Part shown: positions 53,001 to 61,181 of the stretch, piece after piece
Position numbering within the stretch: the stretch's first letter is position 1
Layout: every line of letters starts with the position of its first letter
Assembly (NCBI RefSeq): GCF_001429245.1
Contig: NZ_LMJE01000007.1
Location: forward strand, 99,126 to 163,125
Source of the DNA: Rhizobium sp. Root274
GTDB taxonomy: Bacteria > Pseudomonadota > Alphaproteobacteria > Rhizobiales > Rhizobiaceae
DNA length: 64,000 nt
Direction: 5' to 3'
Made by a program: the position numbers and the translations under genes
The notes under the pieces: generated by a model
What the model was told of the DNA's origin: nothing
Databases searched by the model: none
Seen by the model: the letters and a program-made list of their open reading frames with translations, nothing else

Positions 53001-55822
53001 CCAGCACCCGCATCGAACAGAGCCTCGGCACCCTTGAGGACCGCTTGCGCAACGGCCTCGATGGCGTGGACGCCCGCGTCAACGATGCCGGCGAGAAGTT
53101 TGCAGCCCGCCTCGATGAAAAAGTCTCGACCATCGAGCGCGTCGGTGACGAGGCCTCCATGCGCGTGGCTCAGGCACTCGACGAAGGCACGAACCGGGTT
53201 GCCGAAACCTTCGACAGCCGCACCGCTCTGATCGATGAACGCCTTTCGACGATGGACCGGGCGCTGAGCGTCGGCCTCGAAAACGTCAACCGGACCATTG
53301 AGGGCAAGGCCGCAGGCCTCGCCACTGCGCTGCGCGGCGCGGTGGCTGACGCCGCCCGTGATATCGATGCGGAAGCCCAGCGCTCTCTGGAGCGCCTGAG
53401 CGAAACCAGTACCAGTTTCGTCGGTCAGATCGACGAACGGAGCTCTCAGATGAACCGCACACTGGAGCAACGTTCGGCGGAACTCGCCAGCCGGATCTCT
53501 GATGCAGATGCTCTGGTCCATGCCCAGGTCGCCAATATCAGCGGCACGATTTCGCAGGCCAATGCCACCCTGTCGGCCACAATCGCCGATGCCAACACCA
53601 CCTTGTCCGGCGCGATCTCCAACGTCAACGACACTCTGTCCGGCACGCTCTCCGAAGTGAGTTCGACGCTGGAGCAGCGGGCCGCTGCGATCCGCGATGC
53701 CATCTCCGGAAATACCCAGGAATTGGCAGTCACCATGAACGCGGTGGAGAAGGCACTGGAGGCCCGCGGCAACTCCATCCGCTCCGTCCTTGACGATCGC
53801 ACCCGCGAACTGAACTCGATGCTGTCGAGCCGCTCGGCGGAACTCTCGCGCCTCATCGACGAGAAGGCAGCACCGGTCGTCGCTTCCTATGCAGAAACCG
53901 GCCGCGTCGCAGCCGAGCAGATCACTGCCGCTGCAGCGGAGAGCGCGGAGCGTCTGCGCGCGGAAAATGCGGCTTTGGTCGGCGCGATCAGCGAGCGCAC
54001 GGAACGTGCTGTTGCCCATCTCGGTGCCGCCGAGCAGAACCTTGCAGCGAGCGCTTCGCAGCTGATCGAACGGCTTGGCGAGAGCAATTCGGGGATCTCC
54101 TCCGTTATCGAGCAGGCGCTCGAAAGTATCGGCGCCCTCGACAGCCGCCTCGGTTCCACCGCATCGCGCTTCACCGAGACCGCGACCCAGGCAACCGACA
54201 TGTTGTCGACATCGAACCGCCTGCTGGACGACAAGCTTGGTCGCCTGACCGCAATCTCCGGCGAGACGCTTCAGCAGGTTTCCTCGATCGTCAGCCGCTT
54301 CGGCGACCACACAAAGGTACTGGGCAAGGCCTCCGAACTGCTGTCGGCTGCCCAGTCGAACCTCGTCGGCACGCTTGAGGAGCGTCAGCAGGCCCTGCGT
54401 GACCTGTCAGTCGGCCTGGTGAAGCGATCGGAAGAGATCGAAATCACTATGCAGAACCTCGGCAAGATGGTCGAGACTGCCTTCGACCGTGCGGAGCAGC
54501 GCTCTGGCCAAATGGCCGGGAACTTGCGGCAGAGCGTTCAGGCATCCTTTACCGATATCGGCCAGATCCTTGGCGAGACGGAAAAGCGTGCCCAGTCGAC
54601 CGCGGCAAACATGCGCGACAGCGTGCAGGCATCCTTTGCAGACATCGGACAGGTACTCGGCGAAACGGAGAAGAAGGCCCAGATCACCGCGACAAACATG
54701 CGCAATGCGCTCCTGTCCGCCGAGGAAGAAGCCCGCCAGTCTATCGACAAGACCCTCACGGAAGCCGAGAAGCGTTCGGGCGAGCTGGCAAGCCGGCTGC
54801 GGGGTGGTCTCGCGGTTTCGCTTTCCGACATCGACCGACTGCTCGGCGAAGCCGGCCGCAAGTCTGAAGGTGCCGCTGCCGCCCTCAAGCAGGCCATGCA
54901 AGGCGCCGTCGAGGAAGCCGTCAACCGCTTCTCCGGTGCAACGGACGAGATTCGCCGTTCCGCAAACGACATCCGCAAGGAGCTCGATCTCACCCGCAAC
55001 GAGCTGAAGCGCGGTGCCTTCGATCTTCCGGAAGAAGCCAAGGAAAGTGCTGCCGCCATGCGCCGCGCCGTGTCCGAGCAGATCAAGGCGCTGCAGGACA
55101 TCTCGCAACTCGTCGGCCGCACCAGCCAGACGCTTGAGATTTCCGAGCCGGTCGCCCGCCGTCTGGCCGAAGCACAGGTCGAACAGCCCCGCCGTGCCGC
55201 CCCTGCGCCGGCACCTGTGGCACCGGCTCCGCAGCCGGCCCGTCCGGCAGCCGATTACACCCTGCGCGGCAGCCTCGGCACGACGGAAGGCTATTCGGCC
55301 CCGGCACCGAGCCGCACTGAAGGCGGCGGCTGGATCAGCGACCTCTTGCGTGGCGCATCACGTGAAGAGCCGGCGGCTGAGCCCGTGGCAGCACGTCCGG
55401 CACCGGCCCCTGCCCCAAGCCGTCCGGCACCTGAAGCAGCGGCAATCAATCGCCAAAGCGACAACCGCAATCCGCGCCATATGGTCGAATCGCTGAACTC
55501 GCTGTCGGTCGACATCGCCCGCGCCATCGATCACGACGCTTCGGTCGACCTGTGGCGCCGTTACCAGCGCGGCGAACGCGACATCTTCACCCGTCGCCTC
55601 TACACGCTGAAAGGCCAGCAGACCTTCGACGAGATCAAGCGCAAGTACGACCGCGAACCGGAATTCCGCATCGCCGTCGATCGCTACATCGCCGATTTCG
55701 AGAAGCTGCTGGCGGATGTCGCCCGGACCGATCGCGACAAGTCGATCACCCAGTCTTACCTGACCTCCGACACCGGCAAGGTCTATACGATGCTGGCCCA
55801 CGCAGCAGGCCGCTTCAACTGA
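50036..55822 (+). CDS. gpr: Giant coiled-coil membrane protein, Growth Pole Ring (GPR/RgsE) type
   Basis: The 1928-residue protein has an acidic, Pro-rich head (1-105), two membrane segments (about 115-136 and 150-173), about 1500 residues of helical repeats resembling apolipoprotein 11-mers, a Pro/Ala-rich linker (about 1715-1805) and a conserved C-terminal domain (about 1810-1928, KGQQTFDEIKRKYDREPEF). This order matches GPR of Agrobacterium and RgsE of Sinorhizobium, which form a ring at the growing pole and are needed for polar growth. Internal tandem repeats are visible, including three 44-residue units encoded at 52318-52690. The name is by recalled architecture, not alignment. Confidence 0.78.
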   Translation: MANKKSDSIDENAFQALEAALSIDFDGEEAPVAPKARSQTRGPEAPLSDNTQRPAPKKPIDRRSARTAELGPEPAPPQPRSPNLAPANDGSRRAPSAMLKSLEATSLKSALRNASIISALWVFGAIGLAQLLYGSAIWQAPSVADIVAMPGVVAIFVGTFLPIMLFFAFAIMMARAHDLRNAARSMAEVALRLAEPETIASERIMTVGQAVRREVSAMNEGIERTIARATELETLVHSEVTALERSYTDNELRVRGLVHELGSERDAIVNHAERIRSSIVGAHEQLKEELSLATEEISVRLQTSGEAFASMIDTRAATLMEKSDAAVTALGSLLAHKTDTMVQTLAASGISLSTEFDSQLKTLTSTLNQRGRELLGEFETRASTLDANTEKLNAALNERARQLNETLVERTRDIAESLKGGETAISSSLDDVLSRLNTSLEERSRHFRQSLQASADDAIVDLDLRSGLFEDRFQTTIGQINSTFDTRVAEFASAFDQRAGTLDSKLMESLARINETVNGGSDAINGILTSSIDRLGSTLTDNSLSLAVTLSSGQEILDDALAGRAQEIADAMSARAAALTESLDAAQKRIDQVMEERSGSLYGALTDHQSRFEQTLSSRAEHIVNALENNQDRFAETLDQKVGGIASILDAKSDDLIDRLNTKSLELDLTLTARSQDLAETLNDSQRRIDETLSQRASAIIDTVADADRRIDLAFSEKAEAIRTAYGDNQERLEMSLAGHTSYLASTLEDASTDIERALGAASGTIAASLNAGVTDIDGKLAETAERLRTNLDDATRNLAETLGATSGTIAASLTSGINDIDGKLGGTAERLRMTLDDATGALADTLGENVAKIADTVNSGVREIDTRLVDTHERIRSTLDDRTQAISLSLGEAQHSLETTLTEHATSLGTSLAASAGMLEMSLEDHEESLRKAIEESSRALDDRLRGTAGALTEQIRDAAGDITRSAQDFSGTVEQSVSGMTMRLDETSTRIEQSLGTLEDRLRNGLDGVDARVNDAGEKFAARLDEKVSTIERVGDEASMRVAQALDEGTNRVAETFDSRTALIDERLSTMDRALSVGLENVNRTIEGKAAGLATALRGAVADAARDIDAEAQRSLERLSETSTSFVGQIDERSSQMNRTLEQRSAELASRISDADALVHAQVANISGTISQANATLSATIADANTTLSGAISNVNDTLSGTLSEVSSTLEQRAAAIRDAISGNTQELAVTMNAVEKALEARGNSIRSVLDDRTRELNSMLSSRSAELSRLIDEKAAPVVASYAETGRVAAEQITAAAAESAERLRAENAALVGAISERTERAVAHLGAAEQNLAASASQLIERLGESNSGISSVIEQALESIGALDSRLGSTASRFTETATQATDMLSTSNRLLDDKLGRLTAISGETLQQVSSIVSRFGDHTKVLGKASELLSAAQSNLVGTLEERQQALRDLSVGLVKRSEEIEITMQNLGKMVETAFDRAEQRSGQMAGNLRQSVQASFTDIGQILGETEKRAQSTAANMRDSVQASFADIGQVLGETEKKAQITATNMRNALLSAEEEARQSIDKTLTEAEKRSGELASRLRGGLAVSLSDIDRLLGEAGRKSEGAAAALKQAMQGAVEEAVNRFSGATDEIRRSANDIRKELDLTRNELKRGAFDLPEEAKESAAAMRRAVSEQIKALQDISQLVGRTSQTLEISEPVARRLAEAQVEQPRRAAPAPAPVAPAPQPARPAADYTLRGSLGTTEGYSAPAPSRTEGGGWISDLLRGASREEPAAEPVAARPAPAPAPSRPAPEAAAINRQSDNRNPRHMVESLNSLSVDIARAIDHDASVDLWRRYQRGERDIFTRRLYTLKGQQTFDEIKRKYDREPEFRIAVDRYIADFEKLLADVARTDRDKSITQSYLTSDTGKVYTMLAHAAGRFN
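52318..52690 (+). repeat. Three 132-bp tandem repeats inside the GPR-like gene
   Basis: Equivalent points GACATCGACGGCAAGCTT at 52361 and GACATCGACGGCAAGCTT at 52493, then GAAATCGAC at 52625, are exactly 132 bp apart. This is 44 residues, four 11-residue helical units. The first two copies are almost identical around this point, so duplication is fairly recent. Confidence 0.8.
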
Positions 55823-55855
55823 AGCAGCCTGAGCGCGGCAGACGCAAAAGAAAAC

Positions 55856-55884
55856 CCCGGATCCTGAAAAGGATCCGGGATTTT
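55856..55884. terminator. Terminator after the GPR-like gene
   Basis: A 10-bp perfect stem (CCCGGATCCT/AGGATCCGGG) with a GAAA loop and TTTT lies 33 bp after the stop. The AAAA on the left lets it work for the convergent lipoprotein gene too. Confidence 0.85.
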
Positions 55885-55931
55885 GTCTTTTGGACCCAAG
55901 GCACGCTTGGGACGATCGGTCATGATCGAGA

Positions 55932-56591
55932 TCAGAGTTCCTGGAGCGTCCAGCCAACGATCTCGGCAGTGACACGGCCGAAGGCCTGATCGAGAGCGGT
56001 GACATAGGCGGCACTGCCGCTGCCAGCCGACGGCGCTTCAGCGCGGAAGACTTTCTGCGCCTTGACCGTTCCATTGCGGTCATTGAGCAGCTTCGCCGAA
56101 ATCTCGACAACGCCACGGTCCCCGCCGCCCGTTGCAATTTCGAAGGCACGGACATCGGTAATCAGCTGATAATCGATCGCAAGGCCCTGCCCCGGCTTGC
56201 CGACGCCGCCAAGACGACCCGTGTCCTCAAAGGCCTCGACGAGCTTGGACTGCACCACGCGGGTCAGCTTGTCGCTCCACTGCGATTTCTTCAGATACTG
56301 CACCTCGGACCCGGCAACGCGCACCAGGATCTGTTCACTGTCGAGCGCTTTGAGCGCCGAGGGGTCGGCGACCAGCAACTGCCGGTTTCGCGCACTGGCG
56401 GTCGTGGAGACCGGCGTGGAAACGGCCGAGAGATCAAAGGTGTCGTTCGGCGCCGAACCGCAGCTGGTGAGCGCCGCCAGCATCATCGGCAGAGCGAAGC
56501 TGCAGCCGAAAAGGCGGCGGCGGTTGGCTGCGGACAGGCCTGGACGGCCGTAGAAACCCATAGTGTCACCCTTTCCGGTCGTCGGCGTCAT
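55932..56591 (-). CDS. ABC-transport auxiliary lipoprotein of the Mla-type operon
   Basis: The 219-residue protein has a lipobox LTSC with Cys44 after a hydrophobic stretch, so it is lipid-anchored in the periplasm. The mature part matches the ABC_trans_aux/PqiC-like domain (RVAGSEVQYLKKSQWSDKLTRVVQSKLVEAFEDTGRLGGV). It is the last gene of the MCE transporter operon and overlaps mlaD by ATGA; ATG 56561 is an alternative start. It probably contacts the MCE ring or the outer membrane. Confidence 0.88.
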   Translation of the reverse strand: MTPTTGKGDTMGFYGRPGLSAANRRRLFGCSFALPMMLAALTSCGSAPNDTFDLSAVSTPVSTTASARNRQLLVADPSALKALDSEQILVRVAGSEVQYLKKSQWSDKLTRVVQSKLVEAFEDTGRLGGVGKPGQGLAIDYQLITDVRAFEIATGGGDRGVVEISAKLLNDRNGTVKAQKVFRAEAPSAGSGSAAYVTALDQAFGRVTAEIVGWTLQEL

Positions 56592-57961
56592 CGGCGCGTC
56601 CTTCCGTCGAATTCCTTGACCGTATCGCCGCCGAAGAGCAGGCGCTGCGGATTCTGATCGAAATTGGTAATGGCGTCGTTCAGGCCCCGCACCGTCTGGC
56701 GCGTATCCGTCACGAGTGTCTGGATATCGCGCAGACCCGAACTCGAGAAGCGCTGCAAGTTCTCGGCAATTGGTCCGATGCGCGCATTGAGGTTTTCAGC
56801 CGCAAGCCGGATCGATTCCAGCGTCTTGCGGGCTTCGACACTCAGCGAATTGGCGTCGCCCGAGCCAAGGAAGCTGTCGACCTTCTTGAGGATGCCGTCG
56901 ACCTGGGTCGAGGCGTTGTTCAGACGATTTGCGAGCTGCGTGAAGTCGTCGATCGCCTTGTCGATGTCGTCCTTGCGGCCCGTGATGCTGTTGGAAAGAT
57001 CGCGGAAACCGGCAATCGCCTGACGCGCGTCTGCCGATGCGACGGAAACGTCGTCGACGACCTTGCCGACCTTCTGGCTGTCGACAGCATCCACCAGCTT
57101 GGAGACCTTGAGCAAGGTCTGGTCGGCATTCTTGCCGAAGGTCTGGAACGTGTCAGCCGTCTGCTTGAAGCTGTCGATCGCCGGCCCGATCTTGTTCGAT
57201 GCATCGGCGAAGCTTGCGGTGGCTTTCTCAGTATTGCTGAGGATCTTGTCGATCTTGTCGGAGTTCAACGCCTTGAACAGATCTTCCGCCGCAGCCAGCG
57301 TTCCGTCGAGGCGACCCGACAAGCCCGACACAGACTGCGAAAGCGAGGTGACACTCTTCAGGAACTCGTCGATCCCCTTGGCGTTGTCAGCCAGCGACTT
57401 CGAAAATGTCTCGGCATTGCGGACCGTATTGGTGAGCGGTGCGCGGGCATCGACGATGAAACCCTGGAGTTCCCCGATCGCATCGTCGGCACGCTTGAGG
57501 ATGCGGTCTGCGGTGGACAGAAGGTTGGTAACGCTCGACTGGTCGGCGGTGAGGATAGCCGCCTCGCCCGTGTTGATGGCGCGCTCAAGGATCTTGTCGC
57601 CACTGCCGGCGCCACCGCCCGACAGTTCAATATAGGCAGCACCGGTCAGACCCTGAATTTCAAGAATGGCCCGCGTGCCGGACGTCACCGGCGCATCGGC
57701 GCGCACTTCGGTAAAGGCGACAGAGAACTCCGGATCTTCATTGTCGATATAAAGATTGCGCACCGAGCCCACGGCAATCCCGTTGAAGCGCACCGGCGAG
57801 CCGATGCTCAGGCCATTGGCGGAACCGGGGATGCGAATGGCAAGCGGCGCCATCGGCCCGCCCCGGCCATACTCCGCCATCCAGTAGACGAAGCCGAAGG
57901 CAGCTCCGATAACCAGGATCGTAAAGAAGCCGACGATGGCATAATTGGCTTTGGTTTCCAT
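56588..57961 (-). CDS. mlaD: MCE-domain lipid transporter component MlaD
   Basis: MlaD forms a periplasmic hexameric ring that holds phospholipid for the MlaFE pump. The 457-residue protein has an N-terminal membrane anchor (about 8-28, IVGFFTILVIGAAFGFVYW), an MCE domain (about 38-120, GLSIGSPVRFNGIAVGSVRNLYID) and a long coiled-coil tail (about 135-440). The tail is much longer than in E. coli MlaD (183 residues) and could span toward the outer membrane. It lies 4 bp after mlaF. Confidence 0.93.
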   Translation of the reverse strand: METKANYAIVGFFTILVIGAAFGFVYWMAEYGRGGPMAPLAIRIPGSANGLSIGSPVRFNGIAVGSVRNLYIDNEDPEFSVAFTEVRADAPVTSGTRAILEIQGLTGAAYIELSGGGAGSGDKILERAINTGEAAILTADQSSVTNLLSTADRILKRADDAIGELQGFIVDARAPLTNTVRNAETFSKSLADNAKGIDEFLKSVTSLSQSVSGLSGRLDGTLAAAEDLFKALNSDKIDKILSNTEKATASFADASNKIGPAIDSFKQTADTFQTFGKNADQTLLKVSKLVDAVDSQKVGKVVDDVSVASADARQAIAGFRDLSNSITGRKDDIDKAIDDFTQLANRLNNASTQVDGILKKVDSFLGSGDANSLSVEARKTLESIRLAAENLNARIGPIAENLQRFSSSGLRDIQTLVTDTRQTVRGLNDAITNFDQNPQRLLFGGDTVKEFDGRTRR

Positions 57962-57965
57962 ATGT

Positions 57966-58787
57966 CTACTCTACCGGCTGCGCGGCATTTGTCTCCGCGC
58001 GGGGAATGGAACGGGCACGCTTGCCCCTGAAATAGGATTGCACCCAGGGATCGTCATAGGCGAGCATGTCGTCCAGCGAGCCTTGCACCATAACCTTTTT
58101 CTCGCCGAGAACCGCGATACGGTCGCAGACGGAGAACAGACTGTCGAGGTCATGTGTGACCATGTAGACCGTCAATCCAAGGGTATCGCGCAATTGTGCG
58201 ATGAGTTCATCGAATTCGGCCGCCCCGATTGGGTCAAGACCCGATGTCGGCTCGTCCAGAAACACAAGGTCCGGGTCGAGCGCCAGGGCCCGGGCGAGAG
58301 CCGCGCGCTTGATCATGCCACCGGATAGTTCAGAGGGATATTTGTCCGCCGCATCGGGCTTCAGACCGACAAGCTCGAGCTTCAGATAAGCGAGCTCGTC
58401 CATCAGCCACTGCGGCAGATCCAGATATTCGCGCATCGGCAGCTGAATGTTCTCCTTGACCGTCAGTGCCGAAAATAGGGCGCCATGCTGGAAAAGCACC
58501 CCCAGCCGCGTATCGAGCGCCATGCGTTCCGCATCGCTCACCGCATCGTAATCGGCACCAAGGATCTCGATCGTGCCGGCACGCCGCGGCAGGAGCCTCA
58601 GCACGGTCCGCATCAGCACCGATTTGCCCGCACCGGAAGCGCCGACGAAGCCAAGAATTTCGCCGCGATAGATATCGAGGTTCAGCTTGTCGAGCACGAT
58701 CTTGTCGCCGAACCCGACCGTCAGATCCTTGACGGACAGAACGGCTTCGCGTGGCGTGGCGGATGAGGAAGACGTCGTCTCAGACAT
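57966..58787 (-). CDS. mlaF: ABC transporter ATPase MlaF
   Basis: MlaF powers the phospholipid transporter. The 273-residue protein has Walker A GASGAGKS at 49-56, the ABC signature LSGGM, Walker B LVFLDEPTSGLD and the H-loop VTHDLDS. It lies 9 bp after mlaE and 4 bp before mlaD, so all are one operon. Confidence 0.95.
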   Translation of the reverse strand: MSETTSSSSATPREAVLSVKDLTVGFGDKIVLDKLNLDIYRGEILGFVGASGAGKSVLMRTVLRLLPRRAGTIEILGADYDAVSDAERMALDTRLGVLFQHGALFSALTVKENIQLPMREYLDLPQWLMDELAYLKLELVGLKPDAADKYPSELSGGMIKRAALARALALDPDLVFLDEPTSGLDPIGAAEFDELIAQLRDTLGLTVYMVTHDLDSLFSVCDRIAVLGEKKVMVQGSLDDMLAYDDPWVQSYFRGKRARSIPRAETNAAQPVE

Positions 58788-58796
58788 TCCGGCTCC

Positions 58797-59966
58797 TCAA
58801 AAATCGATGGCTGCGTAGAACATGGCGAAAAGCCCGTCCACGAGAATGACGACGAAGATGGATTTAACCACGGAGGCGGTGACGTGGCGGCCAAGCGATT
58901 CGGCGCTGCCGCCGACCTTCATGCCCTCGACGGCCGCGATGATGCCAATGATCAATGCCATGAACGGCGCCTTGATCATGCCGGTGGCAAGCGTCGAATA
59001 ATCGACGGCGTCGTGCAGGCGGGTGATAAACACCTCGAAGGTGATGCCGGAATAGGCCCAGGCAACGACCGCGGCACCATAAAGCGCCGCGAAATTCGCA
59101 ACGATGGTCAGAAGCGGCAGCGCGATCGTCAACGCCACGAGACGCGGGAAGACGAGAACGCCGATCGGATTGAGCCCGATCACCTTCAGCGCGTCGATCT
59201 CTTCGCGCATCTTCATCGAGCCGATTTCGGCGGTAATGGCGCTGCCCGAACGGCCGGCAATCATGATCGCCGTCAACAGCACGCCGATTTCGCGCAATTG
59301 CAGAATGCCGACCAGGTCGACCACGAAGACTTCCGCGCCGAAATAGCGCAGCTGAAAGGCCCCCTGCTGCGCGATGATCGCGCCGATCAGGAAGGACATC
59401 AGGACGATGATGGGGACGGCGCGCACGCCCATATGATCGAGTTGATTGATGACCGAGGCGGGTGAAACACCGGCACCGCGTCCGAGCTTGGTCTGAGCCC
59501 CGCGCACGGCGGAGCCGAGCACGAACATCATTGCGACCGCATCTTCCCACAAGCCCACAGTCACCCGGCCGATCGGGTCGAAGATCCGCTCGAAGCGGCT
59601 GCGACTGTCGACGACCTGTTCCGGCGCCTCGACGCGCTCCGGCAGAGCGTTGATCAGTTCGCGCATCTCCGGGTCGCCACCGGTCAGCGTGATCTCGCGG
59701 CCCCGCGCCCGGCGCTGAGTCATGAAGCGCCGGATCAGCCAGGCCCCCGCCGTATCCATGGCGGTGATCCCATCGATATCGATGACTTCGCTGCTGTCGC
59801 TCTGATCTTCGACCAGAGGCCCCGCGGACTTGATCATGTCGGACAGGCTGGTGTTTTTCCAGCTGCCGCTCAGTCGAATCACATCGTGATCGCCATGCGC
59901 CTCGCGGTCGATCTCGATATGAGCGTTTTCAGGATGAACCGACTTCAAGGGCGCGACAACTTCCAA
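58797..59966 (-). CDS. mlaE: MlaE permease fused to an N-terminal STAS domain
   Basis: The 389-residue protein has a STAS domain (about 15-118, with IDIDGITAMDTAGAWLIRRF) joined to the MlaE permease (about 130-389, five to six membrane segments, GVRAVPIIVLMSFLIGAIIAQQG and EIGSMKMREEIDALKVIGLNP). In E. coli the STAS protein MlaB is separate and activates the ATPase; here it is built in, which explains the absence of mlaB from the operon. It is the first gene of the operon. Confidence 0.94.
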   Translation of the reverse strand: MEVVAPLKSVHPENAHIEIDREAHGDHDVIRLSGSWKNTSLSDMIKSAGPLVEDQSDSSEVIDIDGITAMDTAGAWLIRRFMTQRRARGREITLTGGDPEMRELINALPERVEAPEQVVDSRSRFERIFDPIGRVTVGLWEDAVAMMFVLGSAVRGAQTKLGRGAGVSPASVINQLDHMGVRAVPIIVLMSFLIGAIIAQQGAFQLRYFGAEVFVVDLVGILQLREIGVLLTAIMIAGRSGSAITAEIGSMKMREEIDALKVIGLNPIGVLVFPRLVALTIALPLLTIVANFAALYGAAVVAWAYSGITFEVFITRLHDAVDYSTLATGMIKAPFMALIIGIIAAVEGMKVGGSAESLGRHVTASVVKSIFVVILVDGLFAMFYAAIDF

Positions 59967-60122
59967 ACTTGCGCCGGTCGTCTTCCGGTTCGCAAATCAC
60001 GTGATTGAATGCTGCGCACTATAACGACCGGCGGCGGCGATGTAATCCTTGATGAACCGTTAAACACACGACTCACAGGCGATTGATGCAAGCGATGGCC
60101 CGATTGCAACAGCCGGTCGCAA

Positions 60123-60998
60123 TCAAGCGGCCCGCGCGCCTTCCTTCTTGGCGCTGTCGAGCGACGGGATCATCACCGGCACCATCTTCTGCACCGGCTT
60201 GGGTGCACCGGCCGCGCTGATCTTGTGCGCCCAGGAGATGAGTTCCAGCCGCCCGTCGTGATGCTCGGCAACCGCAGTGCAGCTTTCGACCCAGTCGCCG
60301 GTGTTGACATAGTGGATGCCGTCAATGTCCTCCATGAGCGCGTGGTGGATGTGGCCACAGATGACACCGTCGACATCGTTGCGGCGCGCCTCTTCGGCAA
60401 CGACCCGCTGGAATTCTCCGATGAAGTTGACCGCATGTTTGACCTGCAGCTTGGCCCAGGCGGAGAACGACCAGTAGGGCATGCCAAGCTTGCGGCGCAC
60501 GACGGCGAGCATGACGTTGATGGCAATCGCCGTGTCATAGGCCCAGTCACCGAGATAGGCGAGCAGGCGTGCATTGCGCACCACGACATCGAACTCGTCG
60601 CCATGCAGCACCAGATACCGCTTGCCGTCCGCCATCTCGTGGATCATCCGTTCGGCAACCTCGATGCCGCCGAAGTGGGTGCCCGGAAAATCGCGCAGAA
60701 ACTCGTCGTGATTGCCCGGGATATAGACGATCCGGGTGCCCTTGCGCGCCTTGCGCAGAAGCTTCTGCACCACGTCATTGCAGGGCTGCGGCCAGTACCA
60801 GCTGCGCTTCAAGCGCCAGCCATCAACAATGTCACCGACCAGGATGATCGTTTCAGCTTCGTGGGTGCGCAGGAAGTCGAGCAGGAAATCGGTCTTTGCA
60901 GCCTTCGAACCCAGATGCACGTCCGAGATGAAAAGGGTCCTGAAATGGCGAATTTCGCTTGCGTCTTCCACGGCGCTATCCTCTTGCACTGACTGCAC
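60123..60998 (-). CDS. LpxH-like metallophosphoesterase
   Basis: The 291-residue protein is a calcineurin-fold phosphoesterase of the LpxH type, with metal ligands in SDVHLG (Asp26, His28), GDIVDGW (Asp56), GNHDEF (Asn96, His97) and GHIHH (His216, His218). LpxH removes UMP from UDP-2,3-diacylglucosamine in lipid A synthesis, but many alphaproteobacteria use LpxI instead, so the true substrate here may differ. It has a basic C-terminal tail. No partner genes are adjacent. Confidence 0.85.
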   Translation of the reverse strand: MQSVQEDSAVEDASEIRHFRTLFISDVHLGSKAAKTDFLLDFLRTHEAETIILVGDIVDGWRLKRSWYWPQPCNDVVQKLLRKARKGTRIVYIPGNHDEFLRDFPGTHFGGIEVAERMIHEMADGKRYLVLHGDEFDVVVRNARLLAYLGDWAYDTAIAINVMLAVVRRKLGMPYWSFSAWAKLQVKHAVNFIGEFQRVVAEEARRNDVDGVICGHIHHALMEDIDGIHYVNTGDWVESCTAVAEHHDGRLELISWAHKISAAGAPKPVQKMVPVMIPSLDSAKKEGARAA

Positions 60999-61181
60999 AA
61001 GCCTTAACCAGACTCGTGTTTCAGGAAGATGACACGGGGGAGTTGGGCCTCGGCGAAGCGAAAGCTGAAGGCACTGCCGTCTGTTGGGCGTACCGGCGAC
61101 CGGAACTAAGGTCTACCACTCGAAGCTGTTTCGTGTATGACGGAACTGAACCACTCGATGACATGAATTGCCGGTGACACG

